Positions 23,505-34,689 of a stretch of DNA of 64,000 nucleotides are shown piece after piece. The notes beneath the pieces are model-generated. The model was not told where the DNA came from and ran no database searches. It saw only the letters and a list, made by a program, of their open reading frames with translations. Origin of the DNA: Lasioglossum baleicum. Taxonomy: Eukaryota; Arthropoda; Insecta; Hymenoptera; Halictidae. The stretch's first letter is position 1; each line of letters begins with the position of its first letter. Location of the stretch: NCBI RefSeq assembly GCF_051020765.1, contig NC_134941.1:620001-684000 (forward strand). The letters are read 5' to 3'. A program made the position numbers and the translations under genes.

Positions 23505-24500
23505 CAGTTAGGAGCATAACTGATCACACACACTTTTAAATCAGAATAACTTTTTTATTAATGGACCAAACGACTTCAATTTCTTTGTAACACTAGAAGA
23601 ATTAGTTTAGTAAATGACGTCTAAAAATATGTCGAAAAAATGCATTTGGTTGGAATGGTGAAAAACAATAGTAAAAATTGATTTTTACAACTTTTATAGC
23701 TGGGTCAATAACGAAAATTTGAAAGATGTGTTTGATCAACTCGTATAAATTATATACGCTCTGAAAATTTCATTGGAATTGGTTAATTGATTTACGAATT
23801 ATAAACGACCAATATTGGTAAAAACACCGAAAATCTTGAAAAATTGTAATTTTTATCACTTTTGACCGTTTATAACTCGTAAACCAATTAACCAATTTCA
23901 ATGAAGTTTTCAGACGTATATAATTTATACATTCACCTTGCTTTCTCCATACCCATTTCCTTCTACTACAACATCAAGGAAGATCAAATTTTGACTCGTC
24001 GCTAAATATTATGCTCTGGTGATTTGTTATTAAACAAAATATGTATGAGGAAAGCAAGCTTTAAAGCAACGCTGATAACGCTTACATGGTGTTGGCGATT
24101 TTCATTTTATAGACGGGATATTAACAGTAGCAGGGTATGTAAATATTTTGCAACAGAATTTACAAGATTCAATAATAAAAATGAACATCCACGATGATTA
24201 TATCTTCCAACAAGATAACGAACCCAAACAGCGACGAAATATTTCACTCAGTGAAAATGATATTCAATTGCTACCATGAGCCGCTCAAGGTCCCGATGTG
24301 AATTTAATTGATCACCTGTGGGATCACTTAGATCGAAGTGTGAGTGAGAAATAATCGGAATAATAAATCAGTTTTAAAACAAGCACAACTGAGTGCATGA
24401 AATAGTATTGACGAAAATGTTATAAATAAATTGTTTGAAACTATGCCTAGAAGACTTGAAGAGGTCATAAGACACAAAGGGTATCAAACTTCATATTAAT
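23505..24500 (+). mobile_element. CAGTTAGGAGC Tc1-like element, 3' end lost
   Basis: The left end CAGTTAGGAGCATAACTGAT follows TA at 23503-23504. A left arm of about 420 bp is followed by a decayed Tc1-like transposase instead of the right arm seen at 6203-6853. It is therefore the closest thing in the window to the autonomous parent of that foldback family. Confidence 0.7.
24088..24499 (+). pseudogene. Tc1-like transposase relic, C-terminal half
   Basis: Conceptual translation in one frame gives DDYIFQQDN, containing the second catalytic aspartate, and then PDVNLIDHLWDHLD, containing the third acidic residue. A further frame gives a C-terminus ending in HKGYQTS-like sequence. These are hallmark motifs of Tc1-type transposases. 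In-frame stops and at least one frame change show it is dead. The N-terminal half is missing or unrecognisable. Confidence 0.8.
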
Positions 24501-24542
24501 TATGTCGTTTTATTGTTAAGAATACACTCAATTACGAATTTT

Positions 24543-25583
24543 CAATTTGTCTACGACCTCACACAATTTTGCAAGAAACCGATTTTGCAAAATTCTGAGG
24601 TCGTAGACAAATTTTGAGACCAGATTTGAAATCAGCGTGAAAGGATCTACGGGAAATGATATATATAGCATGTTAAAAAAGAATTTTTTCCGCGCGTGGT
24701 ACTGGAGAAACCACATTTTCTTGAAGTTCTACATGTTTAACGAATTTTCTCAACGTTAAAAAACGTTCGTACCATAATCTCCCTATTTTGCCCATAGTCT
24801 GCAAAGTTTCAGCTTTAATTTTAAACAAATTTCATCGCTCTACCTGATTTCTATCGAAAGTTCTTTGATTTTGAATCGAGTTTGGTCCAAATTTTCAGGC
24901 AGCCGCTGGACATGGCGCGCTAATTTCTGCGAAGCACTAACTTCAAATACAGCTGCCATAGGTGAAAAATCGTCGCAGCGAGTTCATGGGGTACTCAATC
25001 GAATCGGCAGAATCTCTGCTCGGATCTGACGTTCGGATCATGGTATTACGATCCTTTCTCGCCGAGATATAGCGAGTTAAAGAAAAAATGGAAATTGTGC
25101 ATTTTTTAAGCATATTTTCAGAAACACCTGGAATATCGAAATGTTAATGAAATTGAAAAAACAAAAGGAGTGTCTTGAAGAGAAAGAAACGCTCTTTGTA
25201 TCGCTTTTTTGCACAAGATTCTACGATAATTTTTTCGCTTACTGGAGCCAGTTAAAGTTAAAAAGCCCATATTTACCTGAATGTTGAATAACTCGAATAA
25301 AAAAGATCGCACGATATTCAACAACCACACAATTTAGACAGGAAAGATAGCCCTTCCAAATGATATTAACGCGATTTATCAAAAAAATTTGTTGCTCCCC
25401 GTGTGATGTTCCAAAGTTACACTAAATTTTTGTTAACCGCGTCAATGTTGTCTTCATCTCGCTATAACTTTGTAAAAAACCAACATAGCAACAATTTGAA
25501 ACAGAGCATCCGAAACTAGAGGTTTCAGGCTTTCAAACCATTGTTTAACGATATCGATACGGCAATTTTTGACGGAGTTATCG
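24543..25583. mobile_element. CACTCC foldback family, copy 2 (partial)
   Basis: Matches the interior and right arm of the 4692-6193 copy, including GCACAAGATTCTACGATAAT. The right arm stops before the terminal 60 bases or so. A small palindrome (TTGTCTACGACCTCA and its inverse) marks the left edge. Confidence 0.75.
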
Positions 25584-25986
25584 CGGTACATATTATACAC
25601 AGAAAAATGCATGGCGTAGCTACAATGTTGGCTTGAATAATATTGTTTTTATGCGAACTGTTTTCTTAAAGGTAGCGTAAACACGTTCGGCTGAATTTTT
25701 AATCAGATGCCGAGCACGATCGTAAAGTATTTCCTTTACAGGGATGCCAAGTTCGCGGAACACAGTTATTCGTTTACATCGAATACTCGGCTCTCTTTTC
25801 CGTAATCGTGTACAAACAACTACGTATATCATTAACAGCGTCCGATAAGAGGAAGTCAGATGTCCGTGTCGTAATTATGCTCACTTTTGTATTCGAAGTT
25901 ATCGCCGCATCGGGACCGCGAATGAATAGAACATCTGCGTATACCGAGAACATGTATGTATACATACGTGTGTATATGTATGTATA
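25584..25986. other. Anonymous DNA with an unassigned minus-strand frame
   Basis: A 70-codon minus-strand frame (25620-25832) has a basic composition (CTRLRKREPSIRCKRI) but no recognised motif, start context or splice support. It could be a decayed transposon or host exon fragment. Confidence 0.25.
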
Positions 25987-27598
25987 TAGGGTGTCACAAA
26001 ATTATCTGTCGCGGACACCATAGCGCGATTCTACACCCCCGATTTGGGGGGTGCAAAATTGACCTTGAACGTGAGAAACAAGGTAAAAAAGCCAAAAATT
26101 TTTTAAAGATTAAATAAAAATTTTTTAACAATTTTTTTATGATTAAAAATCTTAACCATCTCAGGATCTGTCTAATATTAGTGAACTGCGTCCATCTAAT
26201 TTGCGAAATCTGTATTTCTTTGAAATTTTTTACAATCGGACTGTGTAAAACATTGATCGAGTCAAGGAATTATTTGGTTTACAGAGTCATGCTCGGTTGC
26301 ATAGAATCTGCTCGGATTTTGGTCGAGCCACTTCAATTTTTCAATTTCTACTCTTCCATTTCAACTTCAATTTTTCAATTTCACTTCGTTAATTTCAACT
26401 CTTCAATTTCAACGTCAATTTTTCAATTTCAACTTCAATTTCAAATATCGACCCTTCAACTTCAATTTTTCAATTTCAATTTTACAATTTCAATGTCAAT
26501 TTCAACATCAACCGTTCAGCTTCAACTTCAACTCTTCAATTTTTAATTTTTCAATTTCGACGTCAATTATTTGAATTTCAACTTCAATTTTTCAATTTCA
26601 ATTCGTTAATTTCAAATCTTCAATTTCATTTTCAACGTCAATTTTTCAATTTCTCTTTCATCTCTTCAATTTACACTAGCAAGTAAACGCTAACGTTTTA
26701 GTACGACAGTAATGGTGTTTTAGAGGTATTTAAATTGAAATATCTCGTGAAGTACTAACTTTTCGACATATATTGGTTAGTACATTTTCATAACGAATGT
26801 CCAACTGCATCGATTGATGTATTAAAAAATACCTCATTCCATTTAAAAAAATATCGGTGACTTTGAAATCTTGTAAAAAATTGACTTGAAAAATTTTTTC
26901 CCTTGCACCGTTACATGTGGCCCTTCAACAGTGTAACTTTGTCCTAAGAAGTGTTTTGTAGAACGAAAAGTAGCGCAGATATTTAGGTGTTCTGTTTCTT
27001 CGGACTTACCCTGTATGTCGCGGACACCATAGAGCGATTCCAAAGGAACCCTTCGCAAAATTGACCTTGAACGTGAAAACGAGGTTAAAAATAGCCAAAA
27101 TTCTTTTTTAATCGTGTTCTACTGGTCATGAAGAGTAACTTTCTGAGAGGAATCATAGGTCGCAACTCAACCGTTCTCTTCGAAAATGATGGTGAAGTTC
27201 ATCGAATTTTTGAAACACCTCTGTTCATAATATTCTTGCATTTCATAGTTCATAGCAATAAGCTGACTCGTTGTGTATGAAATTATCAGAAACATGGTAC
27301 TGCTACTTTCTGAACTATATGAAATGAAAGAATATTATGAACAGAGGTGTTTCAAAAATTCTATGAACTTCAAAATCACTTTTGAAGAGAACGGTTGAGT
27401 TGCGACTTGCGACCTATGGTTCCTCTCACAATCAGAAAGTTTGCCCTCATGACCAGTAGAACATGATTAAAAAAAGATCTTTATTTTTTTAACTTGTTTT
27501 TTACGTTCAAAGTCAATTTTGCGGGGGGTTCATTATGTCACTTTAGACTAAATCGAGGGTGTAGAATCGCACTATATGTATAATTTTGTGACACCCTA
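25987..27598. mobile_element. AGGGTGTCAC foldback element, interrupted
   Basis: The ends ATAGGGTGTCACAAAATTAT and its inverse lie at 25987 and 27598. Inverted inner blocks such as TTCTACACCCCCGATT, and arms at 27120-27250 against 27340-27470, support a foldback. The block GTCGCGGACACCATAG occurs twice (26009, 27018) on either side of a second element, so two copies or a partial duplication may be involved. Confidence 0.65.
26150..27016. mobile_element. CAGGGTG foldback element, second copy
   Basis: The right arm (26690-27016) matches 12250-12590 closely and ends TTCGGACTTACCCTG. The TTCAA-rich loop (26331-26680) also matches. The left arm is largely missing. A long plus-strand frame through the loop is an artefact of the array. 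Confidence 0.7.
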
Positions 27599-27954
27599 TA
27601 TAGTACGTATACCGTCCCGAAAGTCTCCGGAGCCCCGATGCGATGTGTGCGTGCACGCGTTTACTACGCACACTTCGTCCGTGGCACGGCGCACTCGTAC
27701 GCATTATGTATTTCTGCAGGCAGCTGGAAACGTGGAAACACGGATGCGGATGTGCGAACTGTTTCAATGCGAAACACTTATCGAGAAAGAGGATTTTGTT
27801 CTGCCGTTTCCGATATGTAGTCACGCAATCCTGTCAGATGTAAATAGCTATCAGATCTCTCATATTGATCATGTCTAAAAGCCAGGGGTGTGCGAGAACC
27901 CGACATAGCGGGTCGGGTTGGGAACGCGACATTTTTTCGGTATCGGGACGGGTA

Positions 27955-28744
27955 AGGTGGAGTGGGGTAAGTTCGCCCTAGTGTTTTGCAAAGTTGGACT
28001 TTAAACTGATGTATTTTCAGTCTGGTATGTAAAAACTTAACGTTCTTGGTATCAAACTCTTGTCACAGTTATTACTGATGAGTTAGTATTATGTAGGATT
28101 CTAATTTTACTTGAAAATGATCATTTTGATAGGATATTGTACAAAGTCTCAACTAGGACGTACTTGCCCCGAAAATGGGGCAAGTTCGTCTCCGACAGTT
28201 AAAAATGCTTTCGAACCTTGTGTCAAGTGCTACGGGGCAAGAAAAGAATGATTAACAAGTCTGCTACAAAATGCTTCTTATTGCATTAAATTATATTGTT
28301 TAGTTTTATAGTTACCCATACAGTACGCACTTACCCCACCGTGATAGTACGCACTTGCCCCGTGCAGTAATATTTACGGGGCAAGAGCATCTTAGTGTTT
28401 TTCTCAATAAATTTTTAAAAATACAATAAAAACGGTTTATTTAATGTAAACCTACATAAATATTTGTTGTACTAACAAAGAAAAAACAACACAGAATATA
28501 TTAATAACTTGTAAACTATTGCACGTTCAGGGTAACCTCAAAGTTCTACCTCGCACGTGACTGTTTGGCATTGGTTGACTTAAGCGAGGAAAACACCTTT
28601 ATTCTTGGGCGACATCTATGTCGAATAGATCATACTAACTAATACTACATTAATAAATACAAGCTAGAGAAATTTCGTTCATATTATCATAAAAATAACC
28701 AATTAACGCACTTGCCCCGTTGACGCACTTACTCCACTCCACCT
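27955..28744. mobile_element. AGGTGGAGTGGGG MITE-like element
   Basis: The ends are AGGTGGAGTGGGGTAAGT and, inverted, AGGTGGAGTAAGTGCG, each next to TA. Inside, the motif GGGGCAAG or its inverse CTTGCCCC recurs at least five times, often preceded by GCAC. A fragment of the right end recurs at 42434-42480. The element is nested in a CGGGATTCTCGA-rich sequence. No protein is visible. Confidence 0.7.
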
Positions 28745-28749
28745 TACCC

Positions 28750-28830
28750 GAAAATTTCGAGATTCTCGAATTTATCGGGATTCTCGAAAAAGTAGGGATT
28801 CTCCAATTTATCGGGATTCTCGAAATAATT
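28750..28830. repeat. CGGGATTCTCGAA short tandem repeats
   Basis: Three or four imperfect units of TCGGGATTCTCGAAWW follow the element, and a related GGGTCGGGTTGGG stretch precedes it at about 27908. Confidence 0.6.
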
Positions 28831-29121
28831 GATTCTTTATATATTTATGAATATGTTATATATTTACTATAATATTAATGGACCGCGTTTATTTTATAAT
28901 TATATTATTTATCTTGCGGCATTTCACCTTATTCCATATTTCGATATTATGCCGCGTTTGGCCACATTCTTCCAGATTGTGAAGAAGAACACAAATAAAT
29001 TTTACATGCTTATTTAAAAATTACGACAATAGACAGAACACAAAGTAATAGATCGGAAAAATCGCTGACGTTTAAACTGATGAAAACCGTAATTATTTTT
29101 GCATCAATCTAATATTATAAC

Positions 29122-29164
29122 TAGACTAAGTATATAAAATACGGATTTATATATAAAATTTAAG

Positions 29165-29220
<56 letters not shown>

Positions 29221-29403
29221 GCGCACACGCACACACACAGTAGAAAAATTAGAAGAATTTAAGAACATCAATGTATGTTAGTCTCAGCTGATGAAAATTC
29301 TTAAAAGAAATGAAAATTATTAAAAGAAGAATTTCTATTTGGCTCCTGTTCATTGTAATCGATGCAAGCAATTATGATTTCGCATAATGAAATCCGTAGT
29401 CTG
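29122..29403. mobile_element. TAGACTGCGG MITE with AC/GC microsatellite
   Basis: Perfect 8-bp repeats ATTATAAC flank it (29114-29121, 29404-29411). The ends are TAGACTAAG (left) and, inverted, CAGACTACGGAT. An AC array with a GC core (29165-29239) expands the interior. Confidence 0.8.
29165..29239. repeat. (AC)n(GC)n(AC)n microsatellite
   Basis: About 22 AC units, then about nine GC units, then AC again. The alternating purine-pyrimidine tract is long. Confidence 0.95.
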
Positions 29404-29660
29404 ATTATAACTATCTGGACTATTACTGATTTTATTGATTGATTTTAAAATCAATCGCGAGAGCAAACATGTTAAAATATGAGTTCTTGCATCGCAGAAT
29501 GTTCACGTTTCGTTAACATCGTTGCCGATTCTTCAATGTCGACCCTGATTTCCTAGAAATTCGGAAATCAACAGGTCAAACTGTTATCTGGAGATATTGG
29601 TTATCTTTTAGAGCACGTCGAACGGGTTCGAGCACTCCCTGTCGATGCTCCGACATCCTT

Positions 29661-29891
29661 TTACAATTTGCGACGTTGATCTATCGCATAAACATCCGCC
29701 TTCACGTTCGCTGCAAATTGTAAATCATCCGTCCTCGCCCACACTCCTGCAATTACGGCTGTTCCGTATCTGTCCGGCGAAGCTTTCTTTCCCACACGGT
29801 TCTTCATAATGTTCACAACATTGTTCGATAAATCACTTTTTTCAGGTTTACAACTTCGAATGAACGTTTCTAATACATAGATCTTCGCGAT
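29661..29891 (-). CDS. Candidate terminal exon of an unknown gene
   Basis: On the minus strand a splice-acceptor-like ATCCGTTTTCAG immediately precedes 29891. From there 76 codons stay open to a TAA at 29661-29663. The peptide is of mixed, ordinary composition (for example DRYGTAVIAGVWARTDDLQF), unlike the low-complexity shadow frames around it, and the exon starts in phase 0. I do not recognise the product and see no upstream exon. It could be a host 3' exon, a gene relic or chance. Confidence 0.35.
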   Translation of the reverse strand: MAKIYVLETFIRSCKPEKSDLSNNVVNIMKNRVGKKASPDRYGTAVIAGVWARTDDLQFAANVKADVYAIDQRRKL

Positions 29892-30018
29892 CTGAAAACG
29901 GATATTCAAATTTTTCAGAAATCTCACGTATAATTATCGAGAAAATTGATTTTGGAAAAAGAAACTTAAAGCAATGTTCGAGACGTCTTAGCCTTATTCT
30001 TTATATTCCAGTATTCTA

Positions 30019-30552
30019 CACTCCTCAAAAGAATTAAGGGATCACTTGTGCGAACCCGAAAAATTGGTCCTACTTTACGTGATCATAACTCCGTCAAAAA
30101 TTGCAGTATCGATATCGTTAAACAATGGTTTGAAAGCCTAAAACCTCTAGTTTCGGATGCTCTGTTTCAAATTGTTGCTATGTTGGTTTTTTACAAAGTT
30201 ATAGCGGGACGAAGACAACATTGACGGTTAACAAAAATTTTGTACAACTTTGCGACATCACACGGAGAGCAACAAATTTTTTTGTTAAACCGCGTTAATA
30301 TCATTTGGAAGGACCATCTTTCCTGTCTAAATTGTGTGGTTGTTGAATATTGTGCGATTTTTTTTATTCGAGTTATTCAACATTGAAGTAAATATGGGCT
30401 TTTTAACTTCAACTGACTCCAGAAAGTGAAAAAATTATCATAGAATCTTGTGCAAAAAAGCGATAGAAAGAGCGATTTCTTGCAAAATCCTGAGGTCGTA
30501 GACAAATTTTGAGATCAGAGTTGAAATCAGCGTGAAAAAATCTACGGGAAAT
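30019..30552. mobile_element. CACTCC foldback family, copy 3 (partial)
   Basis: An intact left end, CACTCCTCAAAAGAATTAAG, follows TA at 30017-30018. The left arm runs to about 30470, then jumps to the GAGGTCGTAGACAAATTTTG block, so the centre and right arm are deleted. Confidence 0.75.
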
Positions 30553-30553
30553 A

Positions 30554-30970
30554 TTTAATTTGATGATGCTTTCGGCGCTACCGTTTCGATCACTTAGTAA
30601 ATCTAGCAATTTTGCAATAAACTTTTCTTCTTTCCTAAACGTTTCGGATCAGTTTTGAACCTTTTTCGAAGGAAAAATTTGCGTTTGCTATAATAACTTT
30701 AGTTATGTAAATTGAGCATAGGAAAACTGATTTGTACACACTGCTGGTTTAGAACGTACTTATAATTACTTATTACGTATTACGTTCTAAACCAGTTTTT
30801 CAATGCTCAATTTACATAACTAAAGTTATTATAGCAAACGCAAATTTTTCCTTTGGAAAAGGTTCAAAACTGAACCGAAACGTTAGGAAAGAAGAAAAGT
30901 TTATTGCAGAGAATTGCTAGATTTACTAACTGATCGAAACTGTAGCGCCGAAAGCATCATCAAATTAAAT
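30554..30970. repeat. Foldback element with arms of about 190 bp
   Basis: TTAATTTGATGATGCTTTCG at the left is inverted at the right edge. Long inverted blocks such as AGTTATGTAAATTGAGCAT and GCAAACGCAAATTTTTCC run almost to the centre near 30765. It abuts the preceding truncated element. The class is unknown. Confidence 0.85.
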
Positions 30971-31102
30971 AAATAAGATTATTATAAAGTATGCTATCTA
31001 GTTTCATTCAGTGTACCTAGTTTTAACCGACTTATAAAAACAGGGTTCTTGTAAAGAAATTTGGCTCTCGAAAGAAATCTAAATCGTTGTACTGCTGATA
31101 TA

Positions 31103-31182
31103 TTGGGTTGGCAAATAAGTTCGTTCGGTTTTTTACAGCGCAATAAATCACAAACACCGAACGAACTTATTTGCCAACCCAA
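31103..31182. mobile_element. 80-bp mini-mariner (MITE)
   Basis: Perfect 27-bp terminal inverted repeats begin TTGGGTTGGCAAATAAGTTC, with only about 26 bases between them and TA on both sides (31101-31102, 31183-31184). The repeat is typical of mariner elements but differs from that at 18347, so it derives from another mariner lineage. Confidence 0.9.
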
Positions 31183-31224
31183 TATAATATTTGGCTCTTT
31201 TAACCAATGAGTTTGCCGACTACT

Positions 31225-31335
31225 CTTCTACTATATTCGAGTATATTTTACTATATTGAAGTATATTCTGGTGTATTCTAGTATACTCTAGGGTATTCAA
31301 GTATATTCGAATATATTTTAGGGTATTCAGTATTT
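31225..31335. repeat. Degenerate TATTCTAGTATA-type minisatellite
   Basis: About nine imperfect units of 11-12 bases rich in TATTCNAGTATA. Confidence 0.7.
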
Positions 31336-31529
31336 TCTGCAGTAATTTTGTCCCACGTCTTTCTACATACAATTTATATTTCTTTTCTGACACGAACATA
31401 ATAAACAAGTTTAAATATGCATGTACGAATAATACATACCATGTTCATCATTGCTACTAATCTTTTTCTTTTTCCACTTCTTATTCTTCTTATATATAAT
31501 TCATAATTACACTGTACTTCGTAAATGTG

Positions 31530-31745
31530 TTTCAAGTGTAAAATCGAATTACATTGTAGTTAATTGAATAAGAGAAGAAAATGGCAAGTTACATTGTAAT
31601 TTAATTGAAAAAGAGACCAAAATTACAAGTTACATGGTAATTTATTTGAATGAAGCGACTGAATTTCGAATTACGAAATAATTTAATACAATGCAATTGA
31701 ATTACTTTGTAATTATAATTCGCGAAGCAATTCAATTGTAATTCA
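31530..31745. repeat. Degenerate AAGTTACATTGTAATTTAATTGAA tandem-like region
   Basis: TTACATTGTA or a close variant followed by ATTTAATTGAA occurs three to four times at roughly 45-50 base spacing. Divergence is high. Confidence 0.5.
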
Positions 31746-32437
31746 ACACAACTCTGACTGTAGTTTCGTTATAAATTTTCCCGAGCCGGAATCCGTTCAC
31801 TATAACCGCGCTCTGATTGTTCCGTGGTCTTTCGTTAATAACTCCTAAACCTTGACCCCTTGCCGTACCATTTTCTTCACAGCTACAGTGAGTAAAACGT
31901 CTTGATCCCCAAAAATGTCGTAGAAGAGAAAAGAAAATTTATATTCTTCGTATGGCAACATTTATCTTGATGCTTAAATATTGATTAGAAACGAGTCAAA
32001 TTTTATTTCATTTAAAAAGAAACGCGTAACATTCATATTCGTTAGACTTCGTTTAAATTCTTCGTGACGAGTGTGACTCGTTAAAATACGGCACAAGATT
32101 AACAATGCCGAGGCTGAAATTTTTGCTAAGGGAAAAGTTATTTCATATTACCTAAGGAACCAACCGTTTCAAGGTTCTCCGACATTTTTTGGACACCCTG
32201 TATAATGCGAAATGTACTGTTGGAGTCGGACAGACAGAGTGAATCACGTAAGGTTAATTCGGCGCGTGAAAGTCGCGCGTTCACCGAAGCTCTTTCGTCA
32301 AGGCCTTCGCGACGCAACAAATCTCACATTATCAATATGTAAGTAGGCGCTAACAATGATCGCAGTGTAAATAAAAGAGGCGCCAACCTTCACGAATATG
32401 TTTTGCTTTATTTAAAAAATCACGAATGTGAAATTAC

Positions 32438-32638
32438 TGGATAGCGGATTTTATGCATTTATAACAAAAATGAGTAGGTGCAATTTGAGACAGTAGAAAC
32501 ATTCGACGAATTTATAAATACTGTTATAACATTTTCAATTTATTAAACATATTAACAAGGAAAATATAGTTTTATCTCTCTTCAGTTTGTTGTAATTCAG
32601 ATAGAAAATTTTTATTTTGCATGAAGATCCGCTGTCTA
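32438..32638. mobile_element. TAGACTGCGG MITE, complete
   Basis: The 8-bp flanks GAAATTAC and GTAATTAC differ at one base. The right end, read inverted, is TAGACAGCGGATC; the left end is TGGATAGCGGAT. Length 201 bp. Confidence 0.82.
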
Positions 32639-32849
32639 GTAATTACACCGTGAGATGGAAACGACAAATTATATTTTACTTGTAATACAGAAGTCAATAC
32701 GAATAGTAGAGTAAAATTTTACATTGCAAAATATGCAAATGTTTACTTTAGAAGCTTTAAAGGGGAAACCTTGTGTAAAATTAAATTTTTGAGCATTTTT
32801 TGTTTAAAAAGTCGATAGAAAAATTCCTCAGGAATACGATAAAAAAGTT

Positions 32850-33230
32850 AGAAAGTATATTGATGTAATGTTCGTGGGCGCTCCACGCTTTTATTTATAG
32901 TCACTAATGTTTAAAAAAATTATTTTCTCCTTTTTAGTGCATTTTAACACTTTACCTACCGGAAGCCTATTAATAGGATTTTCAATAATTTTTCTGTACC
33001 AAAAGAACGCATAGCAATTATCTTTTACATTGCAATCTTAAATGAAACTATTACATGACGTTATTGAGGGTGTCTTGTTAGTTCATAATGAAAATTGCTG
33101 TTCATAATGAAAATTGATGGTTCCATTGAAACCATAGATTTTTCAAAATTAAGCAATAATCACGGGTCAGTAATGTGTTAATATAAGCGTGGTTTTTAAA
33201 AAGTTTTTTTTGATATACTTTTTAATCTGA
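32850..33230. repeat. GGAGCGC hairpin family, half copy
   Basis: Matches the right half of 16195-16440 (GGGCGCTCCACGCTTTTATT and TTATTTTCTCCTTTTTAGTG). It is split by a piggyBac-like MITE at 32948-33177. Confidence 0.75.
32948..33177. mobile_element. piggyBac-like MITE, TTAA-flanked
   Basis: The ends are CACTTTACCTACCGG and, inverted, CACATTACTGACCCG. TTAA stands on both sides (32944-32947, 33178-33181). The related sequence at 16384-16400 is uninterrupted and has one TTAA, which proves the duplication. A second copy is at 48341-48579. TTAA target duplication is the hallmark of piggyBac-type transposition. Non-coding, 230 bp. Confidence 0.88.
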
Positions 33231-33239
33231 CTGTGTTAA

Positions 33240-34685
33240 AAGTTAAAACCTATACTAACGTACAGAGGAAGTGCTATCGGTTCTATGACCCTGGAATCGC
33301 AGATTAGCAAAAAACCGTGGTATGTTAAAATGAATTACGATTTTTCTGTTACTAAAACTTCAAACGCATTTTTCGCGAAACGCAAGATTTCGCATGCCGT
33401 GCAACGTAACTCAAAAACTGATTACTCGATCTTTATAAAACTTGATATGTATATTCTATAAATAATTGGCCTCAGCATGAAGAGCTCCGATTTTTTAATT
33501 TTTTATTTGAAATATTGTTATTAGCAACTGTTTATAACAGAAAATCCGTTTTTTTCAAAACTCGCCATTTTTAATAAAAGAAGAATGCCATGCTGAGCGT
33601 TTTTGCATAAATTAACGAGTCCATTTTGATTTCTTTGATTCAGAACATTTTTGGATGCCATTTTCAAGTCGCCATTGCACCATTGTCATCAACAATTAAA
33701 ATTCATAAAAAATATACTTTTTGCATTATACTATTAACAAATGATACATAAAACTTTAAATCAATCTAAGCATTACATTTTTCTTAAGGTTCCCTCATTA
33801 AGTACGAAGACTTTAAATCTGTTTAAAAATCTGAAAAAATGTTGGCTAATGACATATGTATCAATCTGTAATCAGTAGGTATTGTTTCTCTTCAAATTTT
33901 AAATGCATTACTATATTACTGTGTGCCATGCATTAACTATATCCTCTGTGTTACACTAACAATAAGGCACCTGTGTCAGTTGATTATCATGATTATCAAC
34001 GCGTGCTGTCGGGCTTGAGGTTATTGACACGTGCACAATAGCGAACAATAGTTGATTTGCTCTTTGTCATAACACTTTATCAAACTACTCGATCCTTGAC
34101 ATTTAACTTTAGAAATTTTATACATCCAAAAGAAAACCGAGAAATTAAGTATTGTTCCCCGTGAATCTCATTGTTAATTGTATGTATTATATTGTAAGCA
34201 TAAATGCTTATTGTTAGATGGGATATGTAAAACAACCAACCTAGATTCTAATAGAAACAGTTACTGGAATATGTCTACCAGCAATCGTATATCCAGCACG
34301 ACACGATTGGATTTTAACCCTTAGCACTCTTATTCAAAATATTGTTTACTGTTGAAATATGTTTTGAGAAACAAAATTAATCTTTCTTCATTAAATAATA
34401 GATTTAATTTCGAGGGGGCGCGTGCACAGTGCGCCGAAATGCCTGTTTCTTGGACAAAATTCAATAACTTTTATTCTGTTTATGATAGAGACATGTAACA
34501 AAGTGAGATTTTTATTTATATTGAAAGCAATCTCAATATGATATTTTTATAAATATAGTAATTTATTTAAACATATTGAAAAACGATATTTATAAACAAA
34601 ATTTTATTTTATTGGCGGTTTTCAGTAGATCAATTCGCAGTTCAGTTCTTCCGGAACTGAAACTTCGTTTTAAATTAAATTTCTT
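33240..34685. other. AT-rich intergenic DNA
   Basis: No gene is recognised. A TTAACCCTTAGCACTC motif at 34314 resembles a piggyBac-type end, but no partner end was found. Confidence 0.3.
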
Positions 34686-34689
34686 TTCA

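Larger units (their letters stand above)
28990..29470. repeat. Duplicated segment, copy 1
   Basis: This stretch is collinear with about 37210-38030. Shared blocks include ATAGACAGAACACAAA, GATCGGAAAAATCGCTGA and AAACTGATGAAAACCGTAAT. Copy 1 lacks two insertions found in copy 2 and so shows the unoccupied sites. Confidence 0.75.

Noticed and set aside
26139..26546. 135-codon frame with SISTSIFQFQ repeats
   Set aside because: Translation of a TTCAA-rich tandem array; low complexity, not a protein gene.
29165..29239. AC/GC repeat as a regulatory Z-DNA element
   Set aside because: The tract could form Z-DNA, but nothing nearby suggests regulation; kept only as a microsatellite.
34314..34430. 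piggyBac end (TTAACCCTTAGCACTC)
   Set aside because: No matching inverted end or second TTAA could be found downstream.
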